Below are positions 39,201 through 53,581 of a stretch of 64,000 nt of DNA, piece by piece. A model generated the notes under the pieces. It had not been told where the DNA came from and searched no databases. It saw nothing but the letters and a program-made list of their open reading frames with translations. The stretch spans positions 4,576,001-4,640,000 of the forward strand of contig NC_063259.1 in assembly GCF_019578655.1 (NCBI RefSeq), read 5' to 3'. Positions within the stretch are counted from its first letter, which is position 1; each line of letters opens with the position of its first letter. This DNA is from Ricinus communis. Its lineage: Eukaryota > Streptophyta > Magnoliopsida > Malpighiales > Euphorbiaceae. The position numbers and the translations under genes were made by a program.

Positions 39201-42200
39201 CCGTAAATGGCGTATATTTATGTATATGAGAAAACTATCCCAAAAGAGGGGGATATTTGTGAGTATGAGAAAACAACATTGTAAAAGGATATATTCTTTA
39301 GTTTGAGAAAAAAAACCCCGTAAAATAGGTATATCTATGAATAAGATAAAATAACGCCGTACGAGGAGTATATTTGTGAGTATAAAAAAGCATCCTTGTA
39401 AAAGGAGTATATTTTTTAATAAGAGAAAAAAACCGCGTAACGGCAATATATTTATAAATATTAGAAAACAACCCCGTTAGAGAGGTATGTTTGTGGGTAT
39501 AAGAGAGCTACCCTATAAAAGGAGTATCTCTGTTAATATTGGAAAACAACCCCGAAAAAGGAGTATATTTTTTAATATGACAAAATAACTCCGTTAAAGG
39601 GGTATATTTATGAGTATGACAAAATAATCCTATAATAGGGATATATTTATAAATATTATAATACAATCTCATAAGAGGGATATATTTGTAAGTCGAAGAA
39701 ATAACCCCATAAAAAGGGTATATTTGTGAATATAAGAAAACTATCTTGTAAAAGTGATATATCTATGAATATGAAAAAGGAACCCCGTAAAAGTGGTATA
39801 TTTATGAATATGAGAAAACAGCCCCGTAAAAAGGATATATTTATGAATATAGTTAAATAGCCTCGTAAGAGCGGTATATTTATGAATATAAGAAAACAAC
39901 GGCGTAACAAGGGTATATTTTTTAGTATAAGAAGAAAATCCTGTATTAGAGGTATATTTATGAATATTAAAGAACAATCCCATAAGAGGGGTATGTTTAT
40001 GTGTATGAGAAAACAACATCGTAAAATTGGTATATTTATGAATATGAGAGAACAACACCGTAAGAGGGGTACATTTGTGAGTTTGAGAAAGCACACCCGT
40101 AAAAGCGATATATTTTTTAATATGAGAAAACAACCGCGTAAAAGTGGTATATTTATAAATATTAGAAAATAACCCTATCAGAGAGGGATATTTGTGTGTG
40201 AGAGAACTACTCTATAAAAGGGGTATGTTTATGAATATAAAAAAAACCCGCAATAGGGGTATATTTTTCCGTATGAGAAAGCATCCCCACAAAAGGAGTA
40301 CATTTTTTAATATAAGAAAAAAACCCTGTAAAAGGAGTATATTTATGAGTATGAGAAAACAACCCGTAAGAGGGTTGCATTTGTAACCATAAAAAGAATA
40401 TATTTGTGAGTCGGAGAAAATAATCCCATAAAAAGGGTATATTTGTGAGTATAAGAAAACTACCCCGTAAAAGTAGTATATTTATGAATATGAGAAAGGA
40501 TCCCCATAAAAAGGGTATATTTATGAATATGACAAAACAGCCCCTTTTGAGGGTTATAATTCTAGGTGAGAGAAGAACCTGTAACAGAGTTATAATTTTA
40601 GTATGAGAAAACAACCTCGTGAAGTCTTATATTTGTCAATATTAGAGAATAACCCAATAACTGGGCTATAATTATGAGTATGAGAATACAACACCGTAAA
40701 AGGGATATATTTATAAATATGAGAAAATAACCTCGTAAGAGGGGTATATTTTTGAGTATGAGAAAGCATCCCCGTAAAAGGGGTATATTGGTGAGTGTGA
40801 GAAAACAACCACGTAACAAGGGTATGTTTGTGAGTATGAGAAAACAATCCCGTAAGAGGGGTATATTTGTCAATATTCAAAAATAACTCAGTAACAGGGG
40901 TAAATTGGTGAGCATTAGAAAATAACCCCATGAAAGGGGTATTTTTATGAAAATCAGAATATAACCATGAAAGAGGGGTATATTTGTGAGTATGAGAAAA
41001 CAACCATGTGAAAATGGTATGGTATATTTATGAATATGAGAAAAGAACCCATCAAAGGGATATATTTTACGGATTTGAGAAAACAACCCCATAATAGGGG
41101 TATATTTGTGGGTATGAGAAAACAACACTATAAAAGGGGTATATTTATGGGTCTGAGAAAATAACCCTATAAAAGGGGTATATTTGTGGGTCTTATATTT
41201 ATAAATATGAGAAAAGAGTCTCGTAAAAGGAGTATATTTATTGGTGAGAAAACAACCCATGAAAGTGGCATTTTATAAATATGAAAAACATCACCATAAA
41301 AGAGATATATTTATGAATATGAGAAAACAACCCCATAAGAGAGGTATATTTGTGAGTTTGAGAAAACAACACCGTAAAATGGGTATATTTATGAATATGA
41401 GAAAGGAACCCCGTAAAAGTGGTATATTTATGAATATGAGAAAACAACCTTGTAAGAGGGTTATAATTATGAGTGTGAGTAGTCAACCCCGTAAAGAGGT
41501 ATATTTTTTAGTATGAGAAAACAATCCCGTAAAGAGTTAAATTGTCAATATTAGAAACAACTCTCTAAGAGGATTATATGAGTATGAGAAAACGACACTA
41601 TAAAAGAAGTATATTTGTGAATATGAGAAAATAATTCCATAGGAGGGGTATATTTGTGAGTATAAGAAAGCGTCCCTGTAAAAGGGTTATATTTATGAGT
41701 TTGAGAGAAAAACGCTACAAAAGGGATATATTTTTGAATATGGAAAAACAACCCCATAAGAGGGATATACTTGTGAGTGTGAGAGAACAACCCCATAATA
41801 AGGTTATATTTGTGAGTGTGAGAAGATAATCCCTTAAAATTAGTAAATTTATGAATATAAGAAAAGAGCCCCGTAAAAGGGGGTATATTTATAAATAGGT
41901 GAAAACAACCACGTAAGAGGGGTATATTCGTGAGTATGAAAAAATATCACCGCAAAAGGGGTATATTTTTTACTATGAGAAAATAATCCTGTAAGAGGGG
42001 TATATTTGTGAGTGTTATAAAATAACCCTGTAAAAGGGATATATCTTTAAATATGAGAAAATAACTCCCTAAGAGGGTGCAATTGTAAATATTAGAATAC
42101 AACCTCGTAAGAGGGATGCAATTGTTAGTCGGAGAAAACAACCTCATAAAAAGGGTATATTTCTGAGTGTGAGAAAACTATCCCGTAAAAGTTGTACATT

Positions 42201-43648
42201 TATAAATATGAGAAAGGAACCCAGTAAAAGTGGTATATTTATGAATAAGAGAAAATAGCCCCGTAAGAGGGTTATAATATGACTGTGAGAAACAACTTTA
42301 TAAGAGGGGTATATTTTTTAATATGAGAAAACAACCCTATAAAGAGGTAAATTTATCAATATTAGAGAAAAGCCATGTAAGAGCAGTACAGTTGTTAGTA
42401 TAGGAGAATACCATCATGAAAAAGATATATTTATGAATATGACAAAATAATCCCGTAAGAGGGGTCTATTTGTGAGTGTGAAAAAATATCCCCGTAACAG
42501 GGGTATATTAGTAAATGTGAGAAAATAACCCCATAAGAGAGTTATAATTATGAGTGTGACAAAACAACCCTGTAGAAAAAGATATATTATGAATATGAAA
42601 AAATAACCCCGTAAAAGGGGTATATTTATGAGTATGAGAAAGCATACACGTAAATGGGGTATATTTATGAGTGTGAGAGAACAACCTCATAAAAGGGGAA
42701 TATTTTTAAATATGGAAAAACAACCCCATAAGAGGGATATACTTGTGAGTGTGAGACAACGACCCCATAACAAGACTATATTTATGATTGTGAGAAGACA
42801 ATCCCGTAAAATTGGTAAATTTATGAATATGAGAAAAGAATCCCGTAACAGATGTATATTTTTTAATATGAAAAAACAACCACGTAAGAGGAATCCATTT
42901 GTGAGTGTGAGAAAACAACCCTTTTGTATTTGTGAGTTTGAGAAAACAACCTCGTAAAAGTGGAATATTTATGAATATGAGAAAAGAACCTCGTAAAAGT
43001 GGTATATTTATGAATATGAGAAAAGAATCCCGTAAAAGGGATGTATTTATGAATATAAGAAAACAACCCCGTAAGAGGGGTATATTTATTAATATGAGGA
43101 GACAAGCTCGTGAGAGGGGTATTTGTGTAACTATGAGTAAATGGCACATGTAAAAGGGTAAATCTTTTTACTATGAGAAAAATAACCCGTAAGATAGGTA
43201 TATTTGTGGGCATGAGAAAATAGTGTTAAAAGGATGTATCTGTTAACATGAGAAAATAACCACCTATGAGGGATATATTTATAAATATTAGAAAACAACC
43301 CCGTAAGATGGGTATATTTGTGAGCATGAAAAAATAACCCCATAAAAAAGAGAATATTTATGAATATGAGAAAACAACTCCATAAGAGGAGTATATTTGT
43401 GAGTATGAAAAAATAATCCCGTGAAAGTGGTAAATTTTTTAAACTGAGAAACGAGTCTCGTACAAGGGGTATATTTATTACTATGAGAAAACAACCTCGT
43501 AAGAAGGGTAAATTTGTTAGTTCGAGAAAATAATCCCGTAAAAGGGGTATATTTATGATTATGAGAAAACAACCCCGTAAGAGGGGTATATTTGTCAATA
43601 TTAGAGAACAACCCCATAAGAGTGTTAGATCTATGAGTATGAGAAAAC

Positions 43649-43653
43649 AACAC
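43649..43653 (+). other. Uninterrupted paralogue of the TE1 insertion site (copy B)
   Basis: AACAC inside GAGAAAACAACACTATAGAA. The right flank (TATAGAAGGG, then the ATATCTATTACAATGAG unit) matches the right flank of TE1 with a constant offset of 15,118 bp. The left flank matches as well. Confidence 0.85.
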
Positions 43654-45097
43654 TATAGAAGGGTTATATTTATGAATATGAGAAAATAACCTCATACGAG
43701 GGGTATATTTGTGAGTATGAGAAAATGACTAGTGAAAAGGATATATCTATTACAATGAGAAAATAACCCCGTAAAAGGGGTATCTTTGCACGTATGAGAA
43801 AACGACACTGTGAAAGAGGTAATACTTTAATTATGAGGAGAAAACTCCATAAGAAGGGTATATTTGTGAGTATGAGAAAGTAACCCTATAAAATGGGTAT
43901 AAATTGTATAATATGAGATAATAACCACTAAGAGAGGTATATTTGTAAATATTAGAAAACATCCTTGTCGGAGGGATATATTTGTGAGTCGGAGAAAACA
44001 ACTCCAAATATGGGGTATATTTGAAGTATGAGAAAACAACCCCGTAAAAAGGGTATATTTATCAAAATGAAAGTTAGCCCTATAAGAGGGTTATATTTGT
44101 GAGTGAGAAAATAATATCGTAAAAATGGTTGTATTTTCTAGTATATGAAGATAATCCTGTAAGAGGGGTATATTTGTCAATATTAGAAAATAACCCATAA
44201 GAGGGGTATATATGTGAGTATGAAAAAACAACACCGTAAAAGGGTATTTATGAATATAAGAAAACAACTCTGTAAGAGGGACATATTTGTGAGTAGGAGA
44301 GAGCATCCCTGTAAAAGACGTATATGTTTTAATATGAGAAAACAACCCCATGAGAGGGGTATATTTATAAATATTAGAGAAACACCTCGTAAGAGAGGTA
44401 TATTTGTGTGTCTGAGAGAACTACCCCGTAAAAGGGGTTCGTTTATGAATATGAGAAAATAACTCCATAAAAGGGGTATATTTGTGAGTATGAGACAATA
44501 TCCCAGTAAAAGTGGTATATTTTTTAATATGAAAAAATAAAATAAAAACACGTTGGAGGGTTATATTTGTAAATATTAGAAAGCAATCCCATAAGAGGGG
44601 TATATTTGTGAGTATAAGAAAATATCCTCGTAAAAGAGTTATATTTTTTATTAAAAAAAACTCCCTAAGAGGGGTATATTTGTAAATATTAGAAAGAAAT
44701 CCTTAAGGGGGTTATGTTTATGAGTGTGAGAAAATAATACCGTAAAAGAGATATACTTTTGAATATAAGAAAACAACCCTATAAGAGGAATATATTTATG
44801 AGTGTGAGAAAAGAACCCTATAAAAGGGGTAAATTTGTGAGTATGACATAACAACCTCGTAAAAGTAAAATACTTATGAATATGAGAGAAGAACCTCGTA
44901 AAAGGGATATATTTATGAAAATGAGGAAACAACCTCGTAATAAAGGTCTATTTGTGAGTATGAAAAAAATAACCCCGTCAAATAGGTATGTTTGGGAGCA
45001 AGAGAAAATAACCCCGTAAGAGGAGCATGTTTATCAATATTAGAAAACAACCCCGTGAGAGGGGTATATTTGGGAGGATGACAAAACAACACCATAA

Positions 45098-45233
45098 AAA
45101 GGGTATATTTTTTATTATGAGAAAATAACACCGTAAGATGCTTATATTTATGGGTATGAGGAAAACCATAAAAGGGTATATTTTTTATTATGAGAAAATA
45201 ACACCGTAAGATGCTTATATTTATGGGTATGAG
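45098..45233 (+). repeat. Nearly exact 73-bp tandem duplication
   Basis: About 60 bases beginning AAAGGGTATATTTTTTATTA are repeated without visible change at 45098-45160 and 45171-45233. The 73-bp step is five bases short of two monomers, so one copy is slightly out of phase. It is among the youngest-looking events in the array. Confidence 0.85.
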
Positions 45234-48200
45234 AAAGTAAAAAGGGTATATTTATGACTATGAGAAAACAACCTCGTAAGATGGGTATATTTAAAAATAT
45301 TAGAAGACAACCCCGTAAGAAGAGTAGATTTGTGATTTTGAGAAAACAATCCTGTAAAAATGGTATATTTATAAATAAGAGAAAAAAATTCCGTAAAAGG
45401 GGTATATTTATGACTATGAGAAATCAATCCCATAAAATGGGTTATTTGTGAGTATGAGAAAACAACCCGGTAAAATGGGTGTATTTGTGAGTATGAGAAA
45501 ACAATCCCGTAAGAGGGGTATATTTGTCAATATGAGAGAACAGCGTGGTAAGAGCCGTAAATTTATGAGTATGAGAAAATAACACTGTAAAAAGGTTATT
45601 TTTATGTATATAAGAAAATAATCCCGTCAGAGGGGTATGTTTGTGAGTATAAGAAAAAGACATAGTGAAAGGGGTATATCTTTTACTATGAGAAAACAAC
45701 CTCGTAAGAATGGTATATTTGTAAGTATGACAAAATAATATCGTAAAAGTGATATATTGTTTACTCTGAGAAAAAAAATTCCGTAAGAGGAGTATATTTG
45801 TGAGTATGAGAAAACAATCCTTGGAAGAGTTGTATTTGTAAGTATGAGAAAACAACCCCATAAAAGATGTATATTTTTTAATATGAGAAAACAACCACGT
45901 AAATGGAGTCTATTGGTGAGTGTGAGAATACAACCCCATAAAGGGGTATATTTGTGAGTTTGAGAAAACTACCTCGTAAAAGTGGAATATTTATGAATAT
46001 GAGAAAAGAACCCCGTAAAAGTGGTATATTTATAAATATTAGAAAATAACCTCGTAAGAGGGATATATTTGTTTATATGTGGAGACAAGCTCGTCAGAGA
46101 GTTATTTGTGTGATTATGAGTAAATGGCACCTGTAAAAGGGTAAAGTTTTTATTATGAGAAAATAACCCCGTAAGATAAGTATATTTGTGGGTATGAGAA
46201 AATAGTGTTAAAAGGGTGCATCTTTTAACATGAGAAAATAACCACTTATGGGGGGTATATTTATAAATATTAGAAAACAACCCCGTAAGACGGGTATATT
46301 TGTGAGTATGAGAAAGCAACCCCATAAAAAAGAGAATATTTATGAATATGAGAAAACAACCCCATAAAAGGGGTATATTTGTGAGTATGAGAAAACAACC
46401 CCGTACATTTTGTCTATTAATGAATATGAGAGAAGAACCCCTGTAAAAGGAGTATATTTATGAATGCAAGAAAACAACCCCGTAAGAGGGGTATATTTGT
46501 AATTTTGAGAAAACAACACCGTAAAAGTGGTATATTTTTTAATGTGAAAAAACAACCTTATAAGAGGGGTATATTTGTGAGTGTGAGAATACAATCCTTA
46601 ATTTGTGAGTATGACAAAAGAACCCCGCAAATGTGGTGTATTAATGAATTTGAGAAAAGAATCTTGTAAAAGGGATGTTTTTTATGAATATAAGAAAAGA
46701 ACCCCATAAGAGGGTTATATTTGTAAGTGTGAGAAAACAATCCTATAAAAAGTGTATATTTTTTAATATGAGAAAACAACCCCATAAAAGGAATATATTA
46801 GGTTTGTGAGAAAACAACCCCATAAAAGGAGTATATCTATGAGTATGAGAAATTCTTTTGTAACTATGGTGTATCTACGAATATGAGAAGAGAACCCTAT
46901 AAAAAGGGTATATTTATAAATATGAGAAAACAATTGCGTAAAAAAGCTATATTTGTGAGCGTGAGAAAATAACCCCATAAAAGGGGTTTATTTGTGGGTT
47001 TGAGAAAATAACTTTGAAAGACTGGTTTATTTGTCAATATTAAAAAACAACCCCATGAGAGAGGTATATTTGTGAATATAAAAAATAATCCAGTAAAAGT
47101 AAAATATTTTTTAATATGAGAAAACAAGATCGTAAGAGGGGTAAATTAGTGAGTGTGAGAAAACAACCCAGGAGTATATTTGTGAGTATGGAAAATAACT
47201 CCAATATATTTTTTAATATGAGTAAAGAACCTTGTAATGAGGTGGATAAATGAATATAAAAAAAGAACCTCGTAAAAAAGGGTATATTTATCAATATGAG
47301 AGAACAACCCCATAAGAGGGTTATATTTGTAAGTTTGAGAAAACAACCTATAAAAAAGATACATTTTATAATATGACAAAATAACCTCGTAAGAGGGATA
47401 AAATAGTGAGTGTGAGAAAACAACCCCATACAAATGGTACATTTGTGAGTGTGAGAAAACCACCTGATAAAAGTGGTATATTTACCAATATGAGAAAATA
47501 ACCTCATATAAAGGTTATATTTATGAACATGAGAAAACAACCTCATAAGAGGGGAATATTTACAAGTGTGAGAAAACAACCCCGTAAAAGTGTATTTTTT
47601 TAATATGAGAAAACAACCGCGTAAGAGGGATATATTAGGACTATGAGAAAACAACCCCATAAAAAGGGTACATCTGTGAATATGAGAAAACAACCGTGTA
47701 ACTGTGGTGTATCTATGAACATGAGAAAAGAATCCTACAAAAGAGGTATATTTATAAATATGAGAAAACAACTGCATAATGGGGCTATATTTATGAGTGT
47801 GAGAAAATAACCCCGTAAAAGGAGTATATTTATGATTATGAGATAACAATACTGTAATAGTGCTATATTTTTAAATATGAGATAAGAACCATGTAAAAGT
47901 AGTGTATGTATGAATAAATCAAAAGAACTGCGTCAGAGGGATATATTTATGACACTGCAAAAACAACCCCTTAAAGGGATATATTTGTGAGTCTAAGAAA
48001 ACAACTCTATGAGAGGGGTTATTTGTCAATATTAGAAAATAACCCTGTGAGAGGGGTATATTCATGAATATGAGAAAACAATCCTGTTAAAGGAAATATT
48101 TATTAATATGAGAAAATAATCCCCTAAGAGGGGTATATTGGTAAATATTAGAAAACAACCTCATAAGAGGGATATATTTGTGAGTGTGAGACAATCCCAT

Positions 48201-50589
48201 AAAAAGAGTATATTTGTAAGTGTGAGAGAACAACCCCATAAAATGCTATATTTTTATATATATGAGAAAACAAACCCATAAAAGTGGTATATTTATGAAT
48301 ATGTGAAAACAACCTCGTAAAAGTGGTGTATTTGCGAGTGTGAGAAGACAACTACGTAAAAGGGGTATATTTTTTAATATGAGTAAATAACCGTGTAAGA
48401 GGGGTATATTTGAGAATTTTAGAAAACAACCCCGTAAGAGGGGTATATTTGTCACTATGAGAAAACAACACCGTAAAAGGGTTGTATTTATGAATATTAG
48501 AAAACAACCTCGTAAGAGGAGAATATTTGTGAGTCTGATAAAACAACGCCATGAAAGCAGTATATTTGTGAGTATGAGACATCAACCCCATAAAAGTGGT
48601 ATATTTATGAATATGAGAATATAACCTTGTAGGAAGGATATATTTGTGAGTGTAAGAAAATAACTCCGTAAAAAAGGTATATTCTTTAATTTGAGAAAAC
48701 AATAACGTAAAAGGCTCGTAAGAGCGGTTTATTTATGAGTATGAGAAAGCATCTTCGTAAAAGGGATATATTGTTTAGTGTGAGAAAACAACCCCGTAAG
48801 AGGGGTATGTTTGTAAATATTAGAAAACAACCCCATAAGAGGACTATATTTATGAATATTAAAAAACTATCCCGTACAAATAGTGTCATTATAAAAATAA
48901 GAAAACAGCCCCACAAGAGGGATATATTTGTCACTGTTAGAAAATAACCCCATAATAGGGGTATATTTGTGAGTATAAAAAATAACCTAGTAAGAGGGGT
49001 ATTATTTTTGAGTTTGAGAAAATAACACTGTAAAAGGGGTATATTTTTCACTATGAGAAAATAACCCCATAAGAGGCGTATTTTTTTAGTATAAGAAAAT
49101 AACCCCATAAAATGGATATACTTTTGATTATGAGAGAATAACCCCGAGAGAGTAGTATGATTGTAAATATTAGAAAACAACCCCGTAAGAAGGGTATAGT
49201 TGTGAGTATGAGAAAATAACTCTGTAAAAGTAGTATATTTATGATTATGAGAAAATAACCCCGTAAGAGGGGTATTTTATGAGTATGAGAAAATAACCCA
49301 CAAAAGAGGTATTTTAATATGAGAAAATAACCTCGTAAGAGAAGTATATTTATAAATATTAGAAAATAATCCTATAAGAGTGGTATATTTGTGAGTAGGA
49401 GACAACACCCCAATAAAGGGGGTATATTTTTTAATATGAAAAAATAACTCCGTTATAGAGATTTATTTGTAAGTGAGAGAAAACAACCCTATAAAATGTG
49501 TATATTTGTGAATATGAGAAATGTAAAAGTTTTATATTTATAAATATGAGAAAACAACAGCATAAAAGGGGCATATTTATGAATATGAGTAAAATAACAT
49601 TGAGTGTAAGAAAACAATCCCGTAAAAGGGGTATATTTTTTAATATGAGAAAGCAATTCCATATGAGGGATATGTTTATGAGTGTGAGAAGACAACCCCA
49701 TAAAAGAGGTTTATTTGTGATTAAGAGAGAACAACTCCATAAAAGCGGTATATTTAGGAGTATGAGAAAACAAACCAGTAAGCAGGGTATGCTCGTGAGT
49801 GTCAGAAGACAATCTCAAAAAAGGAGTATATTTGTTAATATTAGAAAACAACGCTGCGTGCAGGGTAATATTCGTGAGTGTAAGAAAATGAACCCGTAAA
49901 AGTGGTATATATTTTTAATATGAGAAAATAACCCTCTAAGAGGGGTATATTGATAAATATTAGAAAACAATATCGTAAGAGGGATATAATTTGAGTTTCA
50001 GAAAGCAACTCTATAATTTAAGTATTAGAAAATAACCCTGTAATTATGGTGCATCTATGAATATGAGAAATGAACCCCGTAAAAAGGGTATATTTATGAA
50101 TACGAGAAAATAACTGCAAAAGAGGGGTATATTTGTCAGTGTGAGAAAACAATCCTGTAAAAGGTGTATATTTGTTACTATGATAAAACAACCCTGTAAG
50201 AGGGGTTTATTTATCTATATTATAAAACAACCTCGTGAGAGGGGTGGTATATTTGTGAGTATGAAAAAATAACCCTATAAAAGGGGTATATTTTTTAATA
50301 TGATAAAATAATCCCTTATGAGGGGTATATTAGTAAATATTAAAAAATAACCCCGTAAGTGGGATATATTTGTTAGTGTGAGACAACAACCCCATAAAAG
50401 GGGTATATTTGTGAGTATGAGAAACAACCGTCAAAGTGCTATACTTATAAATATGAGAAAATAACCTCATAAAAGGGGTATATTTATGAATATGAGAAAA
50501 CAACCCCATAATAGGGGAATTGTGAGTGAGAGATAACAACCTCGTAAAAAGTGTATATTTTTTAATATGAGAAAACAACTCCGTAAAAA

Positions 50590-50735
50590 GGCATATATTA
50601 GCGAGTGTGAGAAAACAAAACCATAAAAGAGGTATATATGTGAATATGAGAAAACAACTACGTAAAGAGGCATATATTAACGAGTGTGAGAAAACAAAAC
50701 CATAAAAGGGGTATATATGTGAATAAGAGAAAACA
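50590..50735 (+). repeat. 79-bp dimer duplication
   Basis: GCATATATTA followed by CGAGTGTGAGAAAACAAAAC occurs at 50591 and 50670, then GGTATATATGTGAATA in both. The step is two monomers plus one base. Confidence 0.75.
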
Positions 50736-53576
50736 ACCCTATAACTATGGTGTATCTATGAATATGAGAAAAGAACCCCGTAAAAGGGGTATATTTATGA
50801 ATATGCAAAAACAACTGCATAAGACGGGTATATTTGTGAGTGTGAGAAAACAACCCCGTAAAAGGGGTATATTTGTTAGTGTGAGAAAATAGCCCCGTAA
50901 GAGGGGTTTATTTATCTATATCAGAAAATAACTCCGTAAGAGGGGTTTATTTATCTATATTAGAACACAACCCCGTGAGAGGGGTACATTTGTGAGTATA
51001 AGAAAACAATTCCCTATGAGAGGTGTATTAGCAAATATTAGAAAAGAATCTCGTAAGAGGGATATATTTGTGAGTGTTATAAAACAACCCCATAAAAGGA
51101 GTATATTTGTGAGTGTTAATAAACAACCGTGTAAAAGTGCTATATTTATAAATATGAGAAAGCAACCCCTAAAAAGGATTTATCTATGGGTATGAGAAAA
51201 CTACCCTGTAAAAGGCGTATAACTGTGAGTATGAGAAAACAACCCCATAAAAAAGTTATATTTCTTAATATGACAAAATAACCCTATAAGAGGAATATAG
51301 TTGTGAGTGTGACGAAACAACCCCATAAAAGAGGTATATTTATGAGTGTGAGAAAACAATCTCGTAAATATGGTATATTTATAAATATGAGAAAACAATC
51401 CCGTAAAAAGGGTATATTTATGAATATGAGAAAACAATCTAATAAGAAGGGTATATTTGTGTGAGTGAGAAAACAATCCAATAAAAATGTATATTTTTTA
51501 ATATGGAAACCAACACCGTAAGAGGGATATATTAGTGCATGTGAGAAAACAACCCCATAAAAGGGGTATATTCATGAGTATGATAAAACAATCCCATAAA
51601 GAAGGTGTATTTATAAATATGACAAAAGCACCTCATTAAATGGGTATATTTATGAACATGAGAAAATAATCACATAAGAGGGGTATATTTGTGAGCGTTA
51701 AAAAACAGTCCGTAGAAGGGATATATTTGTGAGTATAATAAAACAACCCCGTAAAAGTGTATATTTTGTAATATGCAAAAATAACCCCGTAAAAGGGTAT
51801 ATTTGTGAGTGTGAGAATGTTACAGTGTAAAAAATGTATATTTTTTAATATAAGGACATAACCCCTTAAAGAGGAATATATTTGTGAGCGTGACAAAACA
51901 ACCCATAAAAGGAGTATATTTGTGAGTGTAAGAAAACAACCTCGTAAAAGTGGTATATTTGTTAGTATGAGAAAACAGCCCCGTAAGACGGGTTATTCGG
52001 CTACATTAGAAAAGAACCCCGTGAGAAAGGTACATTAGTGAGCATGAGAAAATAATCCTGTAAATGGGGTATTATTTTTAATATGAGAAAATAATCCCTT
52101 GTGAAGAGTATATTGGTAAATATTAGAAAACAACCCCGTAAGCGAGATATTTTTGTGAGTGTAAGAAAATAACGCCATAAAAGTAGTCTATGTGTGAGTA
52201 TGAGAAAACAACCAGGTAAAAGTGCTATATTTATAAATATGAGAAAACAACCCCATAAAAGGGGTATATTTATGAATATGAGAAAATAATCCCGTAAGAG
52301 GGATATATTTGTGAGTGTAAAAAAAAAACCCATAAAGGGGTATATTTATGAATATGAGAAAACAACCTTGTAAAAGGGATACATTTGTGATTATGAGAAA
52401 ACAACACCGTAAAAGGGGTATATTTGAGAAAACAACTCCGCAAGAGGGATATATTAGTGAGTGGAAAACAACCCCATAAAAGGGGTATATTTGTGAGTAT
52501 AATAAAAAAACCCCATAAATGTTGTCTATTTATGAATATGAGAAAATAACCCTGTAAGAGGGATATATTTGTGAGTTTGAGAAAACAACCCCGTAAAAGT
52601 GGTTTATTCTTTAATATGTGAAAACAACCTCGTAATAGAGGTATATTTGTGAGTGTGAGAACACAACCCTTAAAAAGGGTATATTTGTGAGGATGACAAA
52701 ATAACCTCATAAATGTGGTTTAGTTATGAATATGAGAAAATAATCCCGTAAAAGGGGTATATTGATGAATATGAGAAAAAAACCTCGAGTGTGAGAAAAC
52801 CACCTTGTAAAAGGAGTATATTTTTGAATATGAGAAAACAACCCCGTAACAGAGATATATTTATGAATGTGAGAAAATAACCCCATAAAAGGGGTATATT
52901 TGTGATTATGAGAAAACAATCCCGTAAAAGTGGTATGTTTATGAACATGAGAAACGAACCCCATAGAAGTTATGGATACACAAAACAACGGCTTAGGAGG
53001 GATATATTTCTGAGTGTAAGAAAACAACCTCATAAAAGTTATATATTTATGAATATGAGAAAATAACCCTAAGTATGAGAAAATAACCCCGTAAAAGGTA
53101 TATATTTTTAATATAAAAAATTAACCCAATAAAATGGATATATTAGTGAGTGAGAAAATAACCCCATAAAACAGGTATATTTCTGAGTATGAGAGAACAA
53201 CCCCACAAATGTGGTGTATTTATGAATATGAGAAGAGAGTCACAAAATGGGCATATTTATGAATATGAGAAAACAACCACGTAAGAGGGGTATATTTATA
53301 AATGTGAGAAAACAACTCCATAAGAGGGATTTATTGTGAGCTTCAGAAAACAACTCCGTAAGAGTGGTTTGTTTGTTAATATTTAAAAAAAATTTCCGTG
53401 AGAGGGGTATATTTGTGAGTATGAGAAAACAACCTCGTAAAAGGAGAACGTTTTTTAATATGAGAAAACAACTCTGTCAGAGAGGTATATTTATAATTGT
53501 GAGAAAACAACCCCGTAGAAAGTGTATATTTTTCAATATGATAAAATAACCCCATAAGAGGAATATATTTGTGAGT

Positions 53577-53581
53577 ATGAC
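53577..53581 (+). repeat. TE2 target-site duplication, left copy (ATGAC)
   Basis: ATGAC precedes the left LTR and reappears after the right LTR at 61237-61241. Joining the flanks restores a normal satellite unit (GTGAGTATGACAAAACAAC). Confidence 0.95.

Larger units (their letters stand above)
28531..53581 (+). repeat. 39-bp satellite array, segment 3
   Basis: About 25 kb of the same satellite in the same orientation. Large parts repeat the order of variants seen in segment 2: 32320-33590 follows 3930-5440, 33600-35400 follows 9050-11360, and 39500-42880 follows 14470-17650. From about 46400 to 53580 a different mixture prevails, rich in GTGAGTGTGAG units and with the recurring word GGTGTATCTATGAATATGAG. 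No gene or RNA is supported. Confidence 0.95.

Noticed and set aside
38631..39446. Long minus-strand ORF of about 271 residues in the satellite, and similar ones at 47040-47849, 37700-38413 and 2731-3354
   Set aside because: They consist only of 13-residue translations of the 39-bp monomer. Overlapping frames are equally open, starts are arbitrary and indels shift the frame freely. Satellite by-products, not genes.
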